This document shows, one piece after another, positions 56,228-64,000 of a DNA stretch of 64,000 bases. Where the stretch lies: the NCBI GenBank assembly GCA_963781725.1, contig CAWAGV010000001.1, forward strand, positions 1,658,985-1,722,984, read 5' to 3'. A model generated the notes under the pieces. It was not told the origin of the DNA and ran no database searches. It saw only the letters and a list, made by a program, of their open reading frames with translations. The position numbers were made by a program, and so were the translations under genes. Every line of letters begins with the position of its first letter. Positions within the stretch are counted from its first letter, which is position 1. Source of the DNA: BOG-931 sp963781725 (GTDB taxonomy: Bacteria > Pseudomonadota > Alphaproteobacteria > Rhizobiales > Xanthobacteraceae).

Positions 56228-58235
56228 CGCTGACGATCATCCTTGTCTGCGTCGCGGTGTTGTTGATGCTCGGCCCGCTCTCGGTGGCGCTTAGTCGATC
56301 AGGCGTGGCAACGCAGTTCATTTATGCCGCGAGCATGCTCGCATCCGCGGTCTCGCTCGTAGCCGTGGTGGTGCATCTTGTCGGCGCGGCATCGCCTGAA
56401 AGCGTGACGTTGCCGGTCGGCGTGCCGTGGATCGGTGCGCACTTCCGCATCGACGCGCTCTCGGCTTTTTTTCTTCTCGTCGTCGATCTCGGCGCCATGA
56501 GCGCAAGCCTGTTTGCACTTGGTTACGGGCGGCATGAGACGGCGCCGGAGCGCGTCCTGCCGTTCTATCCGGCGTTCCTCGCCGGCATGACGCTCGTCGT
56601 GATCGCCGACGATGCCTTCACGTATCTTCTGTCCTGGGAATTCATGTCGCTTACATCCTGGGCGATGGTGATGTCGCACCATCGCGTGCCCGGACAATGT
56701 GCGCGCCGGTTATGTTTATCTGGTGATGGCAAGCTTCGGTACGCTTGTTTCGCTGCTTGCGTTTAGTCTGCTCGCCGGTCCGGACGGACATTACACATTC
56801 GTGCAGATGCGGTCCGCGCATCCCTCGGCGGCGCTCGGCGCATTGGTGCTGATTCTTACATTGATCGGCGCGGGCTCGAAGGCCGGCCTTGTGCCGCTGC
56901 ACGTCTGGCTTCCGCTCGCGCACCCGGCCGCCCCGAGTCACGTCTCGGCGTTGATGAGCGGCGTGATGACGAAGGTCGCCGTCTATGGGTTCGTCCGCAT
57001 AGTGTTCGACCTCGCCGGCGAGCCCGCTTGGTGGTGGAGCATCGTTGTACTCGCGTTCGCCGGAGTGACGACGGTCATGGGTGTTCTTTACGCACTCATG
57101 CAGCACGATCTCAAACGGCTGCTTGCCTATCATACGGTGGAGAATATCGGCATCATCTTCATCGGGCTCGGCCTTGCGCTCGCTTTCAAGACCCACGGAA
57201 TGATCTTCGCTGCAGCTTTGGCGCTGACCGCCGCACTGTTCCACGTCTTCAACCATTCACTGTTCAAGAGCTTGCTGTTTTTCGGCGCTGGGGCGGTGCT
57301 CACCGCGACCGGCGAACGCGACATGGAGCATCTCGGCGGCTTGATCCATCGCATGCCGCAGACCGCGTTCGTCTTCCTGATCGGCTGCGTAGCGATTTCG
57401 GCATTGCCGCCGCTCAATGGCTTTGTCTCCGAATGGCTGACATTCCAGGCGATCCTGCTCAGCCCGCAGTTGCCAGCGTGGGGCCTTAAGCTTCTGGTGC
57501 CAGCCGTCGGCGCGCTCCTCGCGCTGTCCGCCGCACTGGCCGCGGCCTGCTTCGTCAAAGCCTACGGTGTGACTTTTCTCGGCCGCCCTCGCACCGGTGC
57601 CGCCGAGGATGCGCAGGAAACCGACTCGTTCTCGCTTGCCGCGATGTATTTTCTCGCCGCGCTTTGCCTTCTCGCCGGAATCCTGCCCGGCCTGTTTATC
57701 GATGCGCTCGCGCCGGTGAGCTCCGCTCTCCTTGGTGCGCACATGCCACTGCAATCCGGCACGCAATGGCTCTCGATCGTTCCGATTGCCGCAAGCCGCA
57801 GTTCCTATGACGGCCTGCTCGTCTTCTTGTTTATGACCATGTCGGGCACGCTGGCGGCGCTGGCGATCCACCGTCTCGCATCGAACCGACTGCGCCGCGC
57901 GCCGGCCTGGGACTGCGGCTATCCGGACGCTAGCCCGGCGACGCAATACACGGCGATGAGTTTTGCGCAGCCGATCCGCCGCGTGTTCGGTACCGTCGTG
58001 TTCCGCGCCCGCGAGCATGGTCGAGATGCCGCCGCCCGGCGATACGCGGCCGGCACGACTGACGGTCGAAATGCACGATCTCATCTGGGAAACGCTCTAT
58101 GCGCCACTCGTTGTCGGCGTCAGCTTAGCCGCGGATCGTCTCAATCGTCTCCAATTCCTGACCATCCGCCAATTCCTCAGCCTCGTGTTCGGCGCCCTCG
58201 TCATTTTGCTTCTGGTGCTGGCGATATGGCCCTGA
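56224..58235 (+). pseudogene. hyfB: Hydrogenase-4 component B-like membrane subunit (two frameshifts)
   Basis: Antiporter-like subunit related to NuoL/NuoM, 669 aa after removing an extra A at 56694 and an extra G near 58020. The first frame runs to SHHRVPG. The second holds the conserved core LVPLHVWLPLAHPAAPSHVS and LLAYHTVENIGIIFIGLG. The third gives VEMPPPGDTRPARLTVEMHD and ends LLVLAIWP. About 16 helices are expected, some carrying the lysine and glutamate of the ion path. It should translocate protons or sodium in a membrane-bound hydrogenase-like complex. It overlaps the regulator by 4 and hyfC by 10 bases. Confidence 0.88.
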
Positions 58236-59182
58236 CCCTCGATCTGGCCGTCCAAGGCGGGCAAATGCTGCTGGTGCTGCTGCTGGCGCCGCTATTCACC
58301 GGTTTCGTGCGCAAGGTGAAGGCGAGGCTGCTGCGGCGGCAGGGGCCGCCGCTGATCCAGCCTTACCGCGATCTCGCGCGGCTCATGCGCAAGGATGTCG
58401 TGCTGGCGGACAGTGCGTCATGGCTGTTCCGGGTCATCCCGTATCTGATTTTTGCCGCCACCTGGGTTGCAGCTTCGCTGGTGCCGACGTTCCGCACCGG
58501 GTTGCTGTTCTCCTGGTCCGCCGACCTCATCGCCATCATTGCGCTGCTGGGTAGCGGACGCTTTTTCCTGGCGCTCGCGGGACTTGATGTCGGAACAAGC
58601 TTTGGCGGCATCGGATCCAGCCGGGAAATGATGATCGCCTCGCTCGCCGAACCGGCGATGATCATGATCGTGTTCACGTTGGCATTGATCGCCGGCTCGA
58701 CGCAGCTCTCCACCATGGCCGAATTCATGGCATCGCCTGCGGTCGGGCTGCGCGTTTCGCTCGGTCTCGCGCTTATTGCACTCATCATGGTCGCGATCGC
58801 TGAAAATGCCCGCATTCCGGTCGACAACCCGGCGACGCATCTCGAGCTTACGATGGTGCACGAGGCCATGGTGCTGGAATATTCCGGCCGCCATCTGGCG
58901 CTGATCGAGCTTTCAGCCTCGCTCAAGCTCATCCTCTACGTCTCCGTTATCGCTTGTTTGTTCGCGCCCTGGGGGCTTGCACCGACCGGCGCGGGAGCGC
59001 CAGCCCTCACCGCCGGGGTCGCTGGCTATATCCTGAAACTCGCTGTTGCCGGCTTTCTTCTCGCACTGTTCGAGACGTCGATCGCCAAAATGCGGGTGTT
59101 CCGCGTGCCGGAGTTCTTGGGCGCTGCGCTGATGCTCGGCCTGCTGGCGACGCTGCTGCGCTTCGTATCCGGGAGCTTCTGA
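58226..59182 (+). CDS. hyfC: Hydrogenase-4 component C-like membrane subunit
   Basis: A 318-aa NuoH-type subunit with about eight helices. Conserved elements are RLLRRQGPPLIQPYRDLARL, AENARIPVDNPATHLELTM and HEAMVLEYSGRHLAL. In complex I this protein connects the hydrophilic arm to the pumps. The ATG at 58226 lies inside the end of hyfB. A much longer frame reading in from hyfB is an artefact of the hyfB frame shift. Confidence 0.93.
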   Translation: MALTLDLAVQGGQMLLVLLLAPLFTGFVRKVKARLLRRQGPPLIQPYRDLARLMRKDVVLADSASWLFRVIPYLIFAATWVAASLVPTFRTGLLFSWSADLIAIIALLGSGRFFLALAGLDVGTSFGGIGSSREMMIASLAEPAMIMIVFTLALIAGSTQLSTMAEFMASPAVGLRVSLGLALIALIMVAIAENARIPVDNPATHLELTMVHEAMVLEYSGRHLALIELSASLKLILYVSVIACLFAPWGLAPTGAGAPALTAGVAGYILKLAVAGFLLALFETSIAKMRVFRVPEFLGAALMLGLLATLLRFVSGSF

Positions 59183-59844
59183 TGAGCGGAATAGATTTCG
59201 ACATTGCCCATCTGCTTGCCGGCTCGCTCGTGCTGATCAGTTTCCTCGAACTTTATCAGGATCGGTTGTATTCGCTCCTCAACATTTATGCGATGCATGC
59301 GCTGGTGCTGGCGGCTTCAGTCGCGTGGCAGGCTTTCATCCAGGACGCGCCGCATCTCTACATAACTGCGGCGATCGCGCTCATCTTCAAGGCAATCGTG
59401 ATTCCGGTAACGCTGCACCGGATCATTGTGCGGCTCGGTATTCATCGCGAGATCGAGAAGGCGGTCGGCGTCGGGTTCACCATGCTTGCCGGCATCGGCC
59501 TCGTCGCCCTTTCCATGGTCGTGATGCTGCGCGTCACGCAAGAGGCCGATCCATTGGCGCGCGAAGATCTCGCATTTGCGCTGGCTGTCGTGCTACTCGG
59601 TCTGCTGATGATGGTGACGCGGCGCAACGCGGTGAGCCAGGTCGTCGGTTTCATGTCGCTCGAAAATGGCCTTGTTCTCGCGGCGACCGGCGCCAAGGGC
59701 ATGCCGCTGGTCGTCGAAATCAGCGTCGCATTTTCCGTCCTCATCGCTTTCATCGTGATTGGAATTTTCCTGTTCCGCATTCGTGAACGTTTCGACACGG
59801 TCGATGTCCAGGCGCTCGATCTCTTTCGCGGAGAGCGCCGATGA
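59182..59844 (+). CDS. hyfE: Hydrogenase-4 component E-like membrane subunit
   Basis: A 220-aa protein with six or seven helices, related in part to NuoK (MMVTRRNAVSQVVGFMSLEN near residues 135-155). Its ATG overlaps the hyfC stop by one base (TGATG) and its end overlaps hyfF by 4. It forms part of the membrane arm. Confidence 0.92.
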   Translation: MSGIDFDIAHLLAGSLVLISFLELYQDRLYSLLNIYAMHALVLAASVAWQAFIQDAPHLYITAAIALIFKAIVIPVTLHRIIVRLGIHREIEKAVGVGFTMLAGIGLVALSMVVMLRVTQEADPLAREDLAFALAVVLLGLLMMVTRRNAVSQVVGFMSLENGLVLAATGAKGMPLVVEISVAFSVLIAFIVIGIFLFRIRERFDTVDVQALDLFRGERR

Positions 59845-61295
59845 CGTTCGACAGCGCGGCTTTCAGTCCCCTTGCCGGCGTTCTGGCGATGCCGGCCGCG
59901 GCGGCGGCCCTGTTCGCGGTGCTACCAAATTATCGCGCAACCGCGCGGCTCAACGTGCTGGCGACGACGTTGACATTGATCTGCGCGGTCGCGCTGTTGT
60001 TCGCAAAGCCGCAACCCGGCCCGTATCTGCTCGTCGATGATCTCAACGGCACGTTCATCCTGCTCACGACGTTCGTGGCCTTCACCACGAGTATCTTCAG
60101 CATGAGCTATATTGGCCATGAACTGGAGATCGGCCGGCTGACGCCGGCGTCCGTCCGATTCTACCACGCCATGTATCAGGTACTGATGTTCGCGATGAAT
60201 CTCGCACTCGTCGCCAACAATATCGGCCTGATGTGGGTGGCAATCGAGCTTGCCACCCTGACCACGGTCATGATGGTGGGCATTTACCGCACCCACGAGG
60301 CGCTCGAAGCAGCGTGGAAGTATTTCATTCTCGGCAGCGTCGGCATTGCGCTCGCGTTGTTCGGCACCATCCTGGTCTACATGGCGGCGCGACCGGTCGT
60401 CGGCGAAGGTCTCGACGCCATGGTGTGGACCATTCTCGTCACCCGCGCGAGCGCCTTCGACCCGGCGCTGCTTGATGTCGCCTTTGTCTTTCTGCTGCTC
60501 GGCTACGGCACCAAGGTCGGACTCGCGCCGTTGCATGCCTGGTTGCCCGATGCGCACGCCGAGGGGCCGACGCCGATCTCGGCAGTGCTGTCGGGATTGC
60601 TGCTCAATGTCGCGCTCTACGCGTTGCTGCGGTTCAAAATGCTGCTGGCGGCGAACGCCGGAGCACTTGCGCCCGGCCCGTTGATGGTGACTCTCGGACT
60701 GCTGTCGCTGGTGTTCGCATCGTTCATGCTGTACCGCCGCCGCGACATCAAGCGTATGTTTGCCTATTCGTCGATCGAGCACATGGGCATCATTACCTTC
60801 GCGTTCGGCATAGGCGGCCCAATCGCCAATTTCGCCGGCCTCCTGCACATGACCATGCACTCGCTGACCAAATCGGCAATTTTCTTTGCCGTCGGCCATG
60901 TAGCGCAGGTCAAGGGCACGCAGCGCATCGCCGATATGGGCGGCCTTACCGAGACGCATCCGGTGCTCGGCTGGGGCCTGATCCTCGGCGTTGTCGCCAT
61001 CGCCGGGCTGCCGCCGCTCGGCATCTTCACCAGCGAATTCTTAGTGGTAAGTTCGGCTTTCGCCCGCGAGCCGTTGCTCGCGAGCGTTCTCGTCTTCGGT
61101 ATCCTCGTCGGCGTCGGTGGACTGTTTCTTCGTCTCAACAGCATAGCGTTCGGTGAGCCGCGCGGTTCGAGCGCCAGGGCGCAGGCCTCCTACGTGCCGA
61201 TGTTCAGCCATCTCGCGCTTGTGGCGATCGCCGGCATCTACATGCCGCCGGCGCTGGTCGCTTGGTTCCAGAACGTCGCTGGATTGTTGGGATAG
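59841..61295 (+). CDS. hyfF: Hydrogenase-4 component F-like membrane subunit
   Basis: A 484-aa antiporter-like subunit (NuoN/M type) with about 14 helices. Typical motifs are GTKVGLAPLHAWLPDAHAEG, KRMFAYSSIEHMGIITFAFG and FFAVGHVAQVKGTQRIADMG. The lysine in GTKVGLAP and the glutamate of an earlier helix (MWVAIELATLT) are those used in ion pumping. It is intact and coupled to hyfE. Confidence 0.93.
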   Translation: MTFDSAAFSPLAGVLAMPAAAAALFAVLPNYRATARLNVLATTLTLICAVALLFAKPQPGPYLLVDDLNGTFILLTTFVAFTTSIFSMSYIGHELEIGRLTPASVRFYHAMYQVLMFAMNLALVANNIGLMWVAIELATLTTVMMVGIYRTHEALEAAWKYFILGSVGIALALFGTILVYMAARPVVGEGLDAMVWTILVTRASAFDPALLDVAFVFLLLGYGTKVGLAPLHAWLPDAHAEGPTPISAVLSGLLLNVALYALLRFKMLLAANAGALAPGPLMVTLGLLSLVFASFMLYRRRDIKRMFAYSSIEHMGIITFAFGIGGPIANFAGLLHMTMHSLTKSAIFFAVGHVAQVKGTQRIADMGGLTETHPVLGWGLILGVVAIAGLPPLGIFTSEFLVVSSAFAREPLLASVLVFGILVGVGGLFLRLNSIAFGEPRGSSARAQASYVPMFSHLALVAIAGIYMPPALVAWFQNVAGLLG

Positions 61296-61299
61296 CCCG

Positions 61300-62811
61300 A
61301 TGTCCGCGATCCTCGCCAATATTCAGGGAAGGCAAGTTGAAGATCGTCGCCCATGGCCGCGCCTGATCGTCACGCCGGAAACCTGGTGCACAGTTGCGAG
61401 TGAAATCGCTGCCGGCCACGCTACGCTGCTCGGCCTGTGGGGCGATGCCGGCGCTTCCTGCTCGGTGCACATGGCGTTCATCGAACCCGACAGCAACATC
61501 ATCGCGGTTGTCAGTCTCGAATGTCCAGACGGAACGTTCCCGTCGGTCGGCGCGCTGCACCCGCCGGCCATTCGGCTCGAGCGCGCCATTCACAGCCTCT
61601 ACGGGCTCCAGCCGGTCGGCGCACCCGACACGCGTCCCTGGATCGATCTCGGTTTTTGGGACGTCAAACATCCGCTTGGCGCACGCACGTCGGCGCCGGA
61701 TGTGCGCCAGGCCTACACATTCTTGCCGGTGGAGGGCGAGAGCCTGCATCAGATTCCCGTTGGCCCGGTGCATGCGGGCATCATTGAACCAGGACATTTC
61801 CGCTTCACCGCTTCGGGTGAAACCGTGGTGCGGCTCGAGCAACGCCTGGGCTACGTGCACAAAGGCATCGAGTCGCTGATGGCAGGCGCAACGATTGGGC
61901 GGGCGGCGCAGCTCGCGGCGCGCACGTCCGGCGACAGTACCGTCGCCTATGGGATTGCATTCGCTCATGCCGTCGAGGCGGCGCTAAACGTAAAAGCGCC
62001 GCCGCGCGCGCAATATTTGCGTGCGCTGATGGCGGAACTCGAGCGGCTGGCAAATCATTTCGGCGACATCGGCGCCATCTGCAACGATGCATCGTTCTCG
62101 CTCATGAACGCACATTGCGGCATCCTGCGTGAGCTGGTGCTGCGCGCAGCCGAAACCTGTTTTGGACACCGCTTGATGATGGACCGGGTCGTCCCCGGCG
62201 GCGTCGCAACCGATCTTGGCTCCGTCGGGGCAGCGGCATTGGACGATTTTCTGAAAACCATCCGACAGCAATTTCCGCGTCTCGTCGAGCTCTACGACAA
62301 CACCGCCTCCCTGCAGGATCGGACCGTCTCATCCGGGATCGTTACTGCTGAACTTGCACGGCAGTTCGGCGCCCCCGGCTATATCGGACGTGCCAGCGGC
62401 CGCAATTTCGACGCGCGGAAAACGCCGGGCTATGCGCCGTATCATGAACTCGACTTTATCGTTCCCGTGCTGACAGCGGGCGATGTCGATGCCCGTGTCT
62501 GGGTACGCATCCGCGAAGTCGAGCAAAGCCTGTCTCTTGTCGAACAGCTCATCGCGCGGCTGCCAAACGGACCGATCATAGCCGCGCTCGATGGTGGCGC
62601 CGGCGAAGGATTGGGCTTTGTCGAGAGCTTCCGCGGCGATGTCCTGGTCTCGGTACGGCTCGATGGTGCCCACATCGTACGTTGCCACATGCGCGATCCG
62701 TCCTGGTTTCAATGGCCTCTCCTTGAAGCTGCGATCGAAGGCAACATCGTTGCCGATTTCCCGCTGTGTAACAAATCATTCAACTGCTCCTATGCGGGCC
62801 ATGATCTGTAA
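61300..62811 (+). CDS. hyfG: Hydrogenase-4 component G-like large subunit lacking NiFe ligands
   Basis: A 503-aa fusion of a NuoC-like N-terminal domain (up to about 160, with PSVGALHPPAIRLERAIHSL) and a NuoD/hydrogenase-large-like domain (LGYVHKGIESLM, AELERLANHFGDIGAICND). Where [NiFe] enzymes have RxCGxC, this protein reads ARTSGDSTVAYG (about 205-216). The C-terminus, normally DPCxxC, reads DFPLCNKSFNCSYAGHDL. With the first CxxC absent and the second replaced by C-x5-C, a standard NiFe centre cannot bind. The protein fits the energy-converting-hydrogenase-related (Ehr) group of unknown reaction. The ATG is 4 bases after hyfF. Confidence 0.92.
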   Translation: MSAILANIQGRQVEDRRPWPRLIVTPETWCTVASEIAAGHATLLGLWGDAGASCSVHMAFIEPDSNIIAVVSLECPDGTFPSVGALHPPAIRLERAIHSLYGLQPVGAPDTRPWIDLGFWDVKHPLGARTSAPDVRQAYTFLPVEGESLHQIPVGPVHAGIIEPGHFRFTASGETVVRLEQRLGYVHKGIESLMAGATIGRAAQLAARTSGDSTVAYGIAFAHAVEAALNVKAPPRAQYLRALMAELERLANHFGDIGAICNDASFSLMNAHCGILRELVLRAAETCFGHRLMMDRVVPGGVATDLGSVGAAALDDFLKTIRQQFPRLVELYDNTASLQDRTVSSGIVTAELARQFGAPGYIGRASGRNFDARKTPGYAPYHELDFIVPVLTAGDVDARVWVRIREVEQSLSLVEQLIARLPNGPIIAALDGGAGEGLGFVESFRGDVLVSVRLDGAHIVRCHMRDPSWFQWPLLEAAIEGNIVADFPLCNKSFNCSYAGHDL

Positions 62812-62831
62812 TTAGCCGAAAGAACAAGCCT

Positions 62832-63365
62832 ATGCGCAGAACGTTGTTCGAGGGTTTGACACGCCGCCCCATCACCGAAACGCCGCCCCAAGCCGGCGAC
62901 GAGGCGCTTGGCGAGCTTGCAAGGCAATTGGAGGGGGTCGCGCGGCGGCGGCTTGGCCGTAGCCTGTCGATCCGCGAGGTCGATGCCGGTTCATGCAACG
63001 GTTGCGAGTTGGAAATCAACGCGCTGAACAATGCCTTCTACGATCTTGAGCGGTTTGGCTTGCGCTTCGTCGCATCGCCGCGCCACGCCGATGTACTGCT
63101 GGTGACCGGGCCCGTAACCAGGAACATGCGCGAGGCTCTGGAGCGGACCTATCGCGCGACACCGGACCCCAAATGGGTCGTCGCTCTCGGAGACTGCGCA
63201 GCGGATGGCGGAATTTTCGCGGGAAGTTATGCGGTTACTGGCGGAGTTTCGAATGTCGTTCCGGTCGACCTGCATATCCGCGGCTGTCCGCCCTCGCCGA
63301 ATGAAATCTTAAAGGGGTTAATCGCCCTGTTGGAGCATGTGAGCGAAAAAGCTAATATTTCCTGA
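62832..63365 (+). CDS. hyfI: Hydrogenase-4 component I-like small subunit (NuoB type)
   Basis: A 177-aa iron-sulfur subunit. The four cysteine ligands of the proximal [4Fe-4S] cluster (N2-like) are all there: CNGCE near residues 55-59, LGDCAADGGIF near 119-129 and GCPPSPNEI near 151-159. It would pass electrons to or from HyfG. No HyfH-type 8Fe ferredoxin subunit gene follows in this window. The gene is 20 bp after hyfG and the last recognised member of the operon. Confidence 0.93.
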   Translation: MRRTLFEGLTRRPITETPPQAGDEALGELARQLEGVARRRLGRSLSIREVDAGSCNGCELEINALNNAFYDLERFGLRFVASPRHADVLLVTGPVTRNMREALERTYRATPDPKWVVALGDCAADGGIFAGSYAVTGGVSNVVPVDLHIRGCPPSPNEILKGLIALLEHVSEKANIS

Positions 63366-63375
63366 TGAGCTATCG

Positions 63376-63858
63376 ATGTTGCGCCTGTTCCGTGCAGGAC
63401 TCGTTGCTTCGGGCTGCCAGCTAGGCTCGGTCGTTATCGTTACCTTGCTCGCACTTTTCTTAGCCCCGCATGGCATTATTCTTCAAAGCACCCTGGCGAC
63501 TGCAGCGTCCGAATCTTTCTGGATTTCCATTTCTCCATTTTTGATTTGGGCATATCTTCTCACAGCGGTCGGCTGGGCCCTCACCGGAGGCCAATTCATT
63601 GAACGCACCGTAGACCACTTTCGCAACGCGTTTTATCCCGGTAAGGAAGCTCTGACGGCGCTGGTCGTCCAGCTCGTCATTCCGGCGATTTTATTGGTAA
63701 CAATTGCCCTGGGACCCCCGCCCGATTTTCTAGTTGAAGCGGCCGACTATTTTGGATACGCGGCAATTGCCTCGGTCGTATGGGGGGCCACAATAAGTAT
63801 TGCTGTTGCCTTTTGTGGCGCAACCGCCCACGCGGCACATAAAGCACGTAAGCGATAA
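63376..63858 (+). CDS. Integral membrane protein of unknown function
   Basis: A 160-aa protein with four predicted helices (GSVVIVTLLALFLAPHGIIL, SPFLIWAYLLTAVGWALTGG, ALVVQLVIPAILLVTIALG, YAAIASVVWGATISIAVAFC) and a basic C-terminal tail. No family is recognised. It begins 10 bases after hyfI, so it may be the last gene of the operon, but its lower GC and lack of a strong ribosome binding site make this uncertain. Confidence 0.6.
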   Translation: MLRLFRAGLVASGCQLGSVVIVTLLALFLAPHGIILQSTLATAASESFWISISPFLIWAYLLTAVGWALTGGQFIERTVDHFRNAFYPGKEALTALVVQLVIPAILLVTIALGPPPDFLVEAADYFGYAAIASVVWGATISIAVAFCGATAHAAHKARKR

Positions 63859-63862
63859 AAAG

Positions 63863-63878
63863 GGTTGGCGTACCAACC
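63863..63878 (-). terminator. Hairpin after the last membrane-protein gene
   Basis: GGTTGG-CGTA-CCAACC forms a perfect 6-bp stem just past the stop. A run of five A lies on its left, so on the - strand the stem is followed by TTTTT; it could stop transcription entering from the right, or serve both sides. Confidence 0.35.
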
Positions 63879-64000
63879 GGTTCCGGTCTACCCAGAAGCT
63901 TGCGGCGGAAAGCCCGTGAGATAATCAGCTCGGCGCTTTGCGTTCCATAACCTGTCATTATGAGAAAGCGGTCACTGCCCTAGCTCGTTCCGTAATGGGC

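Noticed and set aside
56699..59182. A single 827-aa HyfB-HyfC fusion protein
   Set aside because: The joined frame is produced by the second hyfB frame shift; the true hyfB end is at 58235 in another frame, and hyfC has its own start at 58226.
59922..60959. 345-aa - strand frame opposite hyfF
   Set aside because: Antisense shadow with His/Arg/Glu-rich low-information product; HyfF is conserved throughout.
56224..63365. Functional H2-evolving or H2-oxidising hydrogenase 4
   Set aside because: HyfG lacks the cysteines needed for the NiFe centre; the operon is treated as Ehr-like.

Overview
The window looks like chromosome from an alphaproteobacterium of the order Hyphomicrobiales, most likely Bradyrhizobium or a close relative such as Rhodopseudomonas. 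This is inferred from the GC-rich coding style, Liv- and Tct-type transport genes, several small conserved proteins typical of that family, and a hydrogenase-4-like operon. No rRNA gene or complete tRNA gene was seen.

Region 1 (about 0.4-15.9 kb) is an exopolysaccharide locus. On the + strand are a Wzz/tyrosine-kinase co-polymerase, a polyprenyl glycosylphosphotransferase, a Wzx-type flippase fused to a kinase-like domain, a 977-aa protein that appears to join phosphoribosyltransferase-like, kinase-like and HAD-phosphatase domains, a Wzy-like polymerase and a methyltransferase. Facing them on the - strand are a glycosyltransferase, a NodB-type deacetylase and a GH5 glycosidase. The first two initiate and control assembly, Wzx and Wzy export and polymerise, and the rest probably decorate or trim the polymer.

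Region 2 (16-31 kb) is accessory. It holds a scar made of gene fragments (KAP NTPase and molybdenum hydroxylase), a broken lipocalin-like gene, Sel1 and TPR proteins, and a 3054-aa FecR-domain surface protein with nine apparently identical 447-bp repeats. A small FecR protein is divergent from it. Two paralogous zinc-ribbon genes lie on either side, each preceded by a perfect TGTGA-N6-TCACA site.

Region 3 (31-45.6 kb) is a tightly packed catabolic and transport cluster. A Liv-type ABC transporter is followed by a PEP-mutase/isocitrate-lyase-family lyase, HyuB, HyuA, an isochorismatase-like hydrolase, a flavoprotein and a TctC-type binding protein. A LeuCD-type hydro-lyase pair is divergent. 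A route from a cyclic imide or lactam through an unsaturated diacid to pyruvate is plausible but inferred.

Region 4 (45.6-53.6 kb) starts with a 3' half of tRNA-Gln beside a tyrosine recombinase and continues with sparse small genes and regulators, as expected near an integration site.

Region 5 (53.6-64 kb) holds pckA, a DUF983 protein and an XRE regulator coupled to hyfB-hyfC-hyfE-hyfF-hyfG-hyfI. The large subunit HyfG lacks the cysteines that hold the NiFe site, so this is probably an energy-converting-hydrogenase-related (Ehr) complex and not a hydrogenase.

Nine otherwise normal genes carry single-base frame shifts (about eleven insertions, two deletions). Removing them restores full family lengths, so residual assembly errors are the likeliest cause, with recent mutation as the alternative.
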